A DNA stretch of 48,850 nt, taken from NCBI GenBank assembly GCA_030595715.1, contig JAUVCN010000005.1, positions 1 through 48,850 of the forward strand, in the 5' to 3' direction. The stretch comes from Thermoplasmatales archaeon. GTDB lineage: Archaea > Thermoplasmatota > Penumbrarchaeia > Penumbrarchaeales > Penumbrarchaeaceae. Both the position numbers and the translations under genes were made by a program. The notes beneath the pieces were generated by a model. It saw nothing but the letters and a program-made list of their open reading frames with translations. It ran no database searches and was not told where the DNA came from. Below are positions 20,216 to 27,954 of the stretch, in pieces (the stretch's first letter is position 1; every line of letters begins with the position of its first letter).

Positions 20216-20406
20216 CGGTCAATCCGGCAAAAGTAGTGTGGCGAGGCGTTATGTGTAGTTGGCGAATAAACATGAAAACACCTGGCCACGAAGAAGAATA
20301 GAGTACTCAAGACATATATGAAAAGCAAGAAAAAAGAACTGCTTGATCAAAAATCTCAGTTCTCATTCGCACAGTGATATTTCTTACAAATCTCAGATTT
20401 GGAGAT
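20214..20406 (+). repeat. 193-bp direct repeat, left copy
   Basis: CTCGGTCAATCCGGCAAAAGTAGTGTGGCGAGGCG...AAATCTCAGATTTGGAGAT; identical to 24585-24777 except ...ACATATATG... vs ...ACATATAAG.... Confidence 0.95.
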
Positions 20407-21179
20407 TATTTTATAGAGTATGACTCTAACTCTTCCATGGTCATAAGTTGACTACCTTCATATTCTACACTCTTTATGTTCATATTAAACTCTGGACAGT
20501 AATAATGAAGTGCATAAGTATCTTGTCCAACAGTATCAACCCTAATTTCATAACATTCAAACGTACCAGCGGGAACAGTTATTTCCTTTTTTCCGAGAAC
20601 TTCATAGTTCTTTGTATAAGTCCCATCACTACTATCTTCATCAACTAATTCCCCATTCAAGTATATTTTCATATCATCGTCACTTTTTTCTTCAATGGAA
20701 AAACTCAATCCTTCTTTAATTTCATATGGAATATTACCGGTAGTTGTATATGAGGTTCTACCCTCCATTCTCATATTAATCCAATCATCATCATTATCAT
20801 ATTTTACTTTAATATTCAATTCAAATTCAACATTGACTAACTCAAAATCACTTTTTCGAATAAACCCCGTTCCGGTTCCATCCCCCTTATCATAATAAAC
20901 CTCATTTACATCATCAGAGTATTCATCGAATTCGAATTCGATATCAACGACAGCCACTTCATCGCCATCATATAAATAACTCTCACTAGTCACAACCATG
21001 GTCATCGATCCAGATCCAAAATCATTATCGGTTATCTTATATATCCACACGTTCCCCATTTTTATAATATCATTATCACTTTCTTTATCATCTGATGAAC
21101 CTATACATCCTGTCATAATCACAGTTATTATCATAATTGACGATATAAAAGTCAATAATTGAAGTTTCTTCACACACAT
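20406..21179 (-). CDS. Predicted secreted lipoprotein of the AT-rich island
   Basis: Lipobox-like N-terminus from internal ATG at 21179: MCVKKLQLLTFISSIMIITVIMTGCIGSSDDKE; the ORF-track start at 21416 would give an implausible extension. Confidence 0.7.
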   Translation of the reverse strand: MCVKKLQLLTFISSIMIITVIMTGCIGSSDDKESDNDIIKMGNVWIYKITDNDFGSGSMTMVVTSESYLYDGDEVAVVDIEFEFDEYSDDVNEVYYDKGDGTGTGFIRKSDFELVNVEFELNIKVKYDNDDDWINMRMEGRTSYTTTGNIPYEIKEGLSFSIEEKSDDDMKIYLNGELVDEDSSDGTYTKNYEVLGKKEITVPAGTFECYEIRVDTVGQDTYALHYYCPEFNMNIKSVEYEGSQLMTMEELESYSIK

Positions 21180-21389
21180 CTCTCCCATAGCATTTAGATT
21201 ACTTATAAATACGAGAGAACGGAACATTTTATGTTGGTGCCTCAGTTGAATAATGTCGATTTTGAACGTGAACCTCATGACCTTACCACCTTTTATTAAA
21301 AACTCGCATATCCGTTTCATCTCAAAACAACGCGTATAATCTATGTAAGTCCACATGTCCATCTTGTGATCCAAACTGTTTTTAAAGTT

Positions 21390-21434
21390 GGATGCGAAGT
21401 TTTGGCGGGTTTGCATGATGCCCGCTCCGCATCC
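21390..21434. repeat. GC-rich hairpin within the AT-rich island
   Basis: GGATGCG(aagttttg)GCGGG(tttgcatgatg)CCCGC(tc)CGCATCC. Confidence 0.6.
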
Positions 21435-21522
21435 TTAAATATAGTTTTGATGAGAAATGATTATCCAAAAAAAAACCAAGATCTGAACAACACATTATGT
21501 TCCGCACTCTAATCCAATAAAT

Positions 21523-21565
21523 AAAATATAGTCATGATGTACAATATTCAACATGACTATATTTT
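21523..21565 (-). terminator. Putative hairpin terminator downstream of the propeptide-like gene
   Basis: 14-bp stem AAAATATAGTCATG/CATGACTATATTTT just 3' of the minus-strand stop at 21577. Confidence 0.5.
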
Positions 21566-21576
21566 CTAATAGAGAA

Positions 21577-22503
21577 TTACACATAATAGATTAATGATGT
21601 CCCCCTTGAGTTCGATTTAATTTTTAATTCCCATTTCAAATCTACCTCACTAAAACCATATACATCTGTAGTATGTAAAACCATATTCCAATCAATAACA
21701 GTGTAGGAATCTTCTCCTTTCATTATAGTTGTATTTGCTATTTTCGCCAAAGTTGTATTAATATCATCGATTCTATGGGTGAAATTATTAACATTTGAAA
21801 TAGAAAAAGTAGTATCTCGATAATATTCGATGCTTCCATCTTTTCCAAATTCAATCATAATCTCTCCCTTTGCCCCTGTTACCTTATAGCCATTCACATA
21901 TTGACGATAAACGACTCTCTGATAATCATAGCCAATTAGTTGTTCCTCTCCTGTTGTTGTATTTCCTTTATAAATATAACAAGTGGAAATTTCCTCAATT
22001 TCAACATCTGAATTTTTACCTCTAATATTTTTAATAAAGCTCTTAGCCTTAGATTCCAATGTACTATTTGACATCAGATTTTTCGTTGAGATGATTTCAA
22101 AGCTTGTGTTGTAATATTTTATAGTATTTCCTCTTCCAATAACAAGTCTCTCATTTGAGCCGTTATTTCCATATATATTTTTTACAGCAGTTGAAGTGTA
22201 AATATCCAATTGAGGGTTGGACAAATATTTCTTGGCTAAGTTTAATTCTTCAGTTGAATTATAGACATTTTCCATTTGTGACACAGTAAAGTAATAAGGT
22301 TGTTTGGAAGTGTTACTAGAGAGTTTTGATGTATTTACAAAAACAGAATTAACATTACCTTTAAATAAGGTTATTTCAGTGGTTAAATTCATCTGATTGT
22401 CAGTAGTTTCAATCTTTGGTTGTTCAAATAATACCAATACACCAATTGAAATTAAAGATATTATTAGAATCGTTGTACCCAATCCAATTATTATTTTTTT
22501 CAT
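21577..22503 (-). CDS. Secreted/membrane-anchored protein with a PepSY/FTP-propeptide-like region
   Basis: Signal anchor MKKIIIGLGTTILIISLISIGVLVLF; 'VVYRQYVNGYKVTGAKGEIMIEFGKDGSIEYYRDTTFSI' resembles FTP/PepSY prodomains. Follows the caspase-like gene by 12 bp, with GGAGGG between them. Confidence 0.65.
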   Translation of the reverse strand: MKKIIIGLGTTILIISLISIGVLVLFEQPKIETTDNQMNLTTEITLFKGNVNSVFVNTSKLSSNTSKQPYYFTVSQMENVYNSTEELNLAKKYLSNPQLDIYTSTAVKNIYGNNGSNERLVIGRGNTIKYYNTSFEIISTKNLMSNSTLESKAKSFIKNIRGKNSDVEIEEISTCYIYKGNTTTGEEQLIGYDYQRVVYRQYVNGYKVTGAKGEIMIEFGKDGSIEYYRDTTFSISNVNNFTHRIDDINTTLAKIANTTIMKGEDSYTVIDWNMVLHTTDVYGFSEVDLKWELKIKSNSRGTSLIYYV

Positions 22504-22515
22504 TTAGTTCCCTCC

Positions 22516-24393
22516 TTATTTCAACCTCACATAATAAGTGCTATCATTCGAGCTTTCATCGGATGACCAACTATTAGAATTAGTTTCTACATCCCATAGT
22601 TGATCACTATTTGCTTGCCAGCTCGTATCCCAAATTGAGGCCCAAGGTTGTGCTGAGAACGCTCTTTCGAATGCAAGAGCGAATGTTGTTCCAGATGTTA
22701 ACTCATCAATAAAATCCTGATATGTTGAGAAGTCGTCCCAACTCACGTCTGTAAACCCAAGTATTGCATGGTTTTTATATAAACCGCTTTTTGCCCATTC
22801 GGCTCTTTGTTGTCCGCCAATATCTGCGTTTCCTAAGATTTCACAAGCATATAGGAAGACAATTTCTGTCTCAGACCCCCAGTTCCCAATATCATCATCA
22901 TCAACATTTTGGTTTCTAGTCAATGATAAATAAGTATCCCATAAACCCTGTACTCCATGACCTGAATGAATGACAAAATCATTAGATCTAACGTCATCAT
23001 TGTTTGTTCCATCAAAATCTGATCTATCAACAGCATCATCAATTTCATCTCTAAAAAGGAAAAGTCGACTGTCATAGTTTTCTGTGAGTTCATAGTTCAT
23101 CAAATAATAATATGCGTCGGGAAGATCTGATGCGGAATCATAATCTGACTGATAATAAAAAAGTAATTCGATGTTATAACCACCACCACCAGCAATTTTC
23201 AAATTCGTGAATTCAATTCTAGCTCCATTTGATGAATGTAACCAACTCCCCGTCAATATTAATTCAATTTGAATATATTTTGCATTGAATTCTGATGGGT
23301 TCCCTATTGAAAGTGTTCCAGAAGATTGTGGAGCTACGTATTTATTAGGAGCAGTAACAGTATTGTAATCGATAAATTGGTTCGTATCAGTTCCAAGCAA
23401 TGACCTACTTGCATCATAATAATGAACTTTAAAATACCCCCTATATACCATACTTCCGGCGGTGTTCCAATATTCACGATTGTAGTCAATCTGAAAATTC
23501 CCCACATAGTTCTTCAATGTAGAATGTTCATTATTGAAATATAAAAATGGTGTTCTTGCCTTTACTGTCCCATAATCATTGCCATTTGCAGCTCCATTCC
23601 GAAGCTCGAGTTTGACTAATCCACCTGTAGGGCAATATTTTCCCAATGTGACTGCAGAATCACCTTTTGAATATTCAGTCCCAGCGAACAAATTGTATTT
23701 CAGGTCAATATTAGTATAAAGAATTTTCACACCATCAACTGAATAAAGCCATGAACCTTCTGTTACGAAAATAATTTTTATATATGATATACCGTCATTT
23801 GTAATTGAATAAGTGGTGCTTCCCGCGGAATGGAGATCCCCATCGTCATCTGGTGCGGTAGTATAGGAATTGAAAGTATCATATCTTACAACATAATTGA
23901 CACTAGATTGACTCACAACATTATTTGAGCTGTCATATCCAATAATTCTAAAATATGATCTACAAATCATCGAGGTACTAGTGCTCCAATAATCGCACCT
24001 ATAATCTGCACTTAAAGTAATGGTGTATGAGAATGGAGACTGTGTCTTAGGTATGAAAATCTTATGAGATGTGGCTTTCATCGATCCATAATCCTGACCA
24101 CTAACCATAACTCCATTTCCAATAACTTTTTCAATGATACCAATGTTTGAGGATTCATCGCCAACAACCCCATTTGCATCTTTATCACAATCATAAACCA
24201 CAGCTGTTCCTCGATCAGATTCATCGAAATTAAACGATGTTCCGTATCTTGATTCCCAAATTGGTTCATGATAATATTTATTCTCATATTCGATATGAGC
24301 TGCATCCTCTGTTTCTGCATTTCCAGAAATCGTAACAATGAAAATGGAGAAAACCATCGTCGTCACGACTAATAAATATTTCCAATGGCTCAT
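22516..24393 (-). CDS. Secreted protein with a duplicated beta-type domain and a caspase-like (DUF6345-like) C-terminal domain
   Basis: Signal peptide; tandem repeat (DYGSMKAT...YWSTSTSMICRSYFRIIGYDSS...EGSWLYSVDGVKILYTNI vs DYGTVKAR...YWNTAGSMVYRGYFKVHYYDAS...TGSWLHSSNGARIEFTNL); C-terminal SNDFVIHSGHGVQG and EIVFLYACEILG as putative His/Cys motifs. Confidence 0.7.
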   Translation of the reverse strand: MSHWKYLLVVTTMVFSIFIVTISGNAETEDAAHIEYENKYYHEPIWESRYGTSFNFDESDRGTAVVYDCDKDANGVVGDESSNIGIIEKVIGNGVMVSGQDYGSMKATSHKIFIPKTQSPFSYTITLSADYRCDYWSTSTSMICRSYFRIIGYDSSNNVVSQSSVNYVVRYDTFNSYTTAPDDDGDLHSAGSTTYSITNDGISYIKIIFVTEGSWLYSVDGVKILYTNIDLKYNLFAGTEYSKGDSAVTLGKYCPTGGLVKLELRNGAANGNDYGTVKARTPFLYFNNEHSTLKNYVGNFQIDYNREYWNTAGSMVYRGYFKVHYYDASRSLLGTDTNQFIDYNTVTAPNKYVAPQSSGTLSIGNPSEFNAKYIQIELILTGSWLHSSNGARIEFTNLKIAGGGGYNIELLFYYQSDYDSASDLPDAYYYLMNYELTENYDSRLFLFRDEIDDAVDRSDFDGTNNDDVRSNDFVIHSGHGVQGLWDTYLSLTRNQNVDDDDIGNWGSETEIVFLYACEILGNADIGGQQRAEWAKSGLYKNHAILGFTDVSWDDFSTYQDFIDELTSGTTFALAFERAFSAQPWASIWDTSWQANSDQLWDVETNSNSWSSDESSNDSTYYVRLK

Positions 24394-24584
24394 TTATTTC
24401 ACCTACTATATTATCTTTGTGCATTTATATATTCCATTAATTGACTATATAAACAAACTTATATTTTGCACCTCTGCGAATGGGGGTGTATTTATATTTT
24501 TCTGCTTCCTTTTTTAAAAATGTGTTATCACAACACATCTGCGACAATGAGTTCGAGATGATATCCAACTCCATCTTATCATAA

Positions 24585-24777
24585 CTCGGTCAATCCGGCA
24601 AAAGTAGTGTGGCGAGGCGTTATGTGTAGTTGGCGAATAAACATGAAAACACCTGGCCACGAAGAAGAATAGAGTACTCAAGACATATAAGAAAAGCAAG
24701 AAAAAAGAACTGCTTGATCAAAAATCTCAGTTCTCATTCGCACAGTGATATTTCTTACAAATCTCAGATTTGGAGAT
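24585..24777 (+). repeat. 193-bp direct repeat, right copy
   Basis: Same sequence and orientation as 20214-20406, with one substitution observed by eye. Confidence 0.95.
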
Positions 24778-25044
24778 CTTTCTATTGACCCCCAATTCCG
24801 GCAAAGGGCCATTAAATCTCATATGGCACATAATAGGAGAATAAATGACATAATATTGACATTATTAGATATATTGAATAAGATCCATTTCCACATGAGT
24901 ATTATCTTGCAATAGTATTTTACTTCCAAATCAATATGACATTGCGGAGATACCCTCATCATTTCCCTTCCTGGCATATTATTATGATGTCCTTTCACAC
25001 ATTTGGGGTCAATGGTTCAGATCCTCAATAAAAATGGAGATGGA

Positions 25045-26280
25045 TCACTTTAATATATTGAGGGATCCTTTTTTTGCTATTTTCAGAATGTCCCCTGCTC
25101 CAAGGATCTTGACCTCATCATCTTCAATATCCAATTTCTCCTTGGAAATAAAGATCTTGTTGCAATACAGATCACTGACCTTATCTTTGAAGACCTCTAG
25201 GTCCTTTCCATTGCTTTTTCCCCATTTGACCTCTCCAACGAGGAAAGGCTTGTTCCTCTTTGTTATAAAAATGTCGATCTCCCTATCAGGTTCCTTAACC
25301 AATTCCACCCTTCCTTCCACGATCTCGGCAATGAATTCACATAAAAATTCCTCAACTGCCAATTGATTGAGTTTGTCAATGGTTGGTTTTATCTCTCCGT
25401 GTTGGATCTCACGATCCTCAAGATTGTAACTTGACTCAAGATAATAATAGAGTTTCATCACGTGTGATGTCAATCTGTAAACGGACTTTCTGCTCTTGTA
25501 TTTTTTATATTTTTTCAGCAGACCCATCTTTTTAAGATTGCTCAGATATGGCAATATACTTGGAGAATAGGGTTGAGTTATTATCCCACGGTCATAAAGG
25601 ATCTTGGCGATCCGATTGTAATCATCCATTCCGGAACCTACCAGAGATATGATAGACTCATAGGTCCTTGTCAATTCCCTTTCCTCCTCAGAGAACACCT
25701 CTCCAACGAGTCCTGGTACCACATATTTGAGGGTTGGGATGATCAGAGAGAGATCCTTACATTTTTCAAGTAGAGGAATTGTCCACGGATCCATCATATA
25801 GGGAGATAAAGATATTGTCTCAACAGGGTCCATATGCTCTGATAAACCATTGATGATATCGATAGGTCCTATCAGGGGTATCCTTACAGGATAGAGAAGT
25901 CCAAGCAAAGGGGATCTGTTAGAGAGGACCTTATCAACAATTTTCAGACTTGACCCGGATAGGATCAAATTTCCATAAGGATGTGAGAGTGCGATCTCAT
26001 CCCACAGGTTCATTGAAAGCCTCTGGAATTCGTCGATAACGATCGTCTCTCCGTCCATGAGCATTTTTTTCAGGTCCTTGATGAAGCTGGAAAGATCATT
26101 ATATTCCCGAGATGTTTCACCCTCCATCAGGATGGAACCGCCCCTCTTGACAAGGAAGAATCGATCATGGTCCAGAAAATTATTCAGCAAGAAAGTCTTA
26201 CCAACCTTCCTCCTGCCAAAAACAAGTAACCAACCACCAAGGTTGGAGAGTTGGGCGACCTCGGATCTATGAACCAGCAT
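25045..26280 (-). CDS. Archaeal AAA ATPase with C-terminal DUF234-like nuclease-fold domain
   Basis: Walker A LVFGRRKVGKTFLL, Walker B-like TIVIDEFQRL, C-terminal 'REIDIFITKRNKPFLVGEVKWGKSNGKDLEVF' (PD-(D/E)xK-like). ATG at 26280 fits the GGAGG SD better than 26298. Confidence 0.85.
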   Translation of the reverse strand: MLVHRSEVAQLSNLGGWLLVFGRRKVGKTFLLNNFLDHDRFFLVKRGGSILMEGETSREYNDLSSFIKDLKKMLMDGETIVIDEFQRLSMNLWDEIALSHPYGNLILSGSSLKIVDKVLSNRSPLLGLLYPVRIPLIGPIDIINGLSEHMDPVETISLSPYMMDPWTIPLLEKCKDLSLIIPTLKYVVPGLVGEVFSEEERELTRTYESIISLVGSGMDDYNRIAKILYDRGIITQPYSPSILPYLSNLKKMGLLKKYKKYKSRKSVYRLTSHVMKLYYYLESSYNLEDREIQHGEIKPTIDKLNQLAVEEFLCEFIAEIVEGRVELVKEPDREIDIFITKRNKPFLVGEVKWGKSNGKDLEVFKDKVSDLYCNKIFISKEKLDIEDDEVKILGAGDILKIAKKGSLNILK

Positions 26281-26281
26281 T

Positions 26282-26313
26282 ATTGAACCTCCGTTCAATA
26301 ATCACGGTTCAAT
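26282..26313 (-). promoter_or_regulatory. Palindrome overlapping the Shine-Dalgarno of the AAA ATPase gene plus an extra half-site near the TATA box
   Basis: + strand ATTGAAC-CTCC-GTTCAAT (26282-26299) and GTTCAAT (26307-26313); on the mRNA, ATTGAAC-GGAG-GTTCAAT-A-ATG puts the SD in the loop. AT-rich box at ~26317-26325. Confidence 0.6.
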
Positions 26314-26331
26314 GAATATATAAATCTTTCC

Positions 26332-27027
26332 TTAGATGATCTTGCCAGTCGATGTGATCCTTATGATCGTCCCATCGATATGATATGTCAACTGGACATT
26401 CTTCTGCTGGACAGAGAACTTCTTCACCTGGATGGTGTGATAGATGCCCTCTATGATCCTGACCGTGTCAAGTTCCATCAGTCCATCGAACTTGTCGATG
26501 ATCGACTGCATATCCCTCTCCGGAAGTATATCTGCCATCAAGAACACTACAGCAATATTCTTCCTCATCGCGACCTCCCTGACCATGATCACAAAGTCAC
26601 CAGCATCCTTGTAACCGAACTTCTCAACGAAGAAGGTAAATGGATTGATAAGGACCCTGTTCACTTTATTCTCATCAAGACCTCTCATGTGTTCGATTAT
26701 TCTTGCGGGAGCCGCCTGGATGAAAAACTTGGAGTATTCCGGACAGGCATTGACGAATTGAAGGTTCTTCATTAGGTCGGAACTGACCTCTTCTTCCATC
26801 AGGTCGAGGATCTCATCCGAGGAAGCTTCCACATCATAAAATGCAACCTGTTCGCCTTTTTCCAGTCCCTCGAGAATATAGCGAAACCCGAACAGGTCCT
26901 TCCTTGAAGAAGGATCGCCAACGAAAAGGTTGATGGTCCCTTTCTTCAACCCGCCATAATGTAAAGCTTCATCAAGTCGGGGGATCCCGCTTGAGACGAC
27001 CTCTTTCTTTCGTCTAACCTTTGACAT
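26332..27027 (-). CDS. RecA/KaiC-superfamily ATPase-like protein with degenerate P-loop
   Basis: 'VSSGIPRLDEALHYGGLKKGTINLFVGDPSSRKDLFGFRYILEGLEKGEQVAFYDVEAS' has KaiC/Rad55-like layout, but the Walker A position reads GDPSSRKD. Confidence 0.75.
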   Translation of the reverse strand: MSKVRRKKEVVSSGIPRLDEALHYGGLKKGTINLFVGDPSSRKDLFGFRYILEGLEKGEQVAFYDVEASSDEILDLMEEEVSSDLMKNLQFVNACPEYSKFFIQAAPARIIEHMRGLDENKVNRVLINPFTFFVEKFGYKDAGDFVIMVREVAMRKNIAVVFLMADILPERDMQSIIDKFDGLMELDTVRIIEGIYHTIQVKKFSVQQKNVQLTYHIDGTIIRITSTGKII

Positions 27028-27118
27028 GCACCATACAATCGGGTATGGTTATTTAGGGATTCTTACGAAGTTCGACAAAAACTGAAAATAGAAGATATGG
27101 AATGGTAACCTGAGTGCG

Positions 27119-27949
27119 ATGGTATCAAATGATGTCGTGTTAAGAGGAGGTTTGATCCTCTCTGTAATGATCCTATCAGCAATTTTTGCAGGATATCTTT
27201 CAGGGTTCACTGAAAAAGCGGAGGATATTACCTTCGAGAAACTTGCATCCAATGTATCAATGGTGTTCAACGAGATCGGTCAAATGGAGGTGGGATCGTC
27301 ATTGATCATTTCCTTTGGGGATCCACCCGATGATATTGAACCATATATCAAGTTCAGGGATACCATTGGAGGGCAGAACCCTTCTTTGAAGGTCCTACCC
27401 GGATCCATCTATCTGGAATTGGATGGGAAACGGAAGTTGATCATTGAAAAAGATAATATAATCCCCACTCACACACCATTGAACGATCAACCGATATCGT
27501 CAACAGCACTCCGAACGATCTCAAGGTCTTCTGGTGGATATTCTACCACGCTTCCTGCCTGTATAAAAATAGAGATAGGAAGGTCCGTTCCGGATATTGG
27601 ATTGTTCATATATCCAATAGTAAACGAGGATAAGGATGCCGACATCCTGAGAGACATTCAACAGTTCGTGGAGGATAATTCGCTTCCGGTCGATGTAGAG
27701 AACAAGACCATGGAAGTTGCGATCGATAATGGATTGGTCCTTCATGAGGCAGGGTTCATAATGGGACCTGGGGATGGGACAGTATTGAAATGGGGAAAAT
27801 GCCCATCAATATTCGTTCTTCCCTACAGTATCGAATTCGAGATCCCCGGGGATGAACAGAGGTATATGGAAGGGTTCACGATCAAGAGGGATATCGAGAT
27901 CAATGATGATGGGTCGAACTCCTGTTCATGGTCGATCTCTTTTTCATAG
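27119..27949 (+). CDS. Membrane-anchored secreted protein, pilin-like N-terminus
   Basis: Short N-terminus then hydrophobic helix VLRGGLILSVMILSAIFAGYLSGF, then an extracellular-type domain. Confidence 0.6.
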   Translation: MVSNDVVLRGGLILSVMILSAIFAGYLSGFTEKAEDITFEKLASNVSMVFNEIGQMEVGSSLIISFGDPPDDIEPYIKFRDTIGGQNPSLKVLPGSIYLELDGKRKLIIEKDNIIPTHTPLNDQPISSTALRTISRSSGGYSTTLPACIKIEIGRSVPDIGLFIYPIVNEDKDADILRDIQQFVEDNSLPVDVENKTMEVAIDNGLVLHEAGFIMGPGDGTVLKWGKCPSIFVLPYSIEFEIPGDEQRYMEGFTIKRDIEINDDGSNSCSWSISFS

Positions 27950-27954
27950 AACAG

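Larger units (their letters stand above)
20407..24584. mobile_element. AT-rich accessory island bounded by 193-bp direct repeats
   Basis: Three minus-strand secreted-protein genes of visibly lower GC than the flanks, lying exactly between the repeat copies; no recognisable transposase or integrase inside. Confidence 0.6.

Noticed and set aside
24514-24699. 61-aa minus-strand ORF overlapping the right 193-bp repeat
   Set aside because: Composition unconvincing and no conserved motif; the repeat does not appear to be coding.
24784-25023. Possible MITE: ATTGACCCCCAA ... TTTGGGGTCAAT as 11/12 terminal inverted repeats 240 bp apart, next to the right 193-bp repeat
   Set aside because: Imperfect, short, no target-site duplication visible, and a single pair; could be chance.
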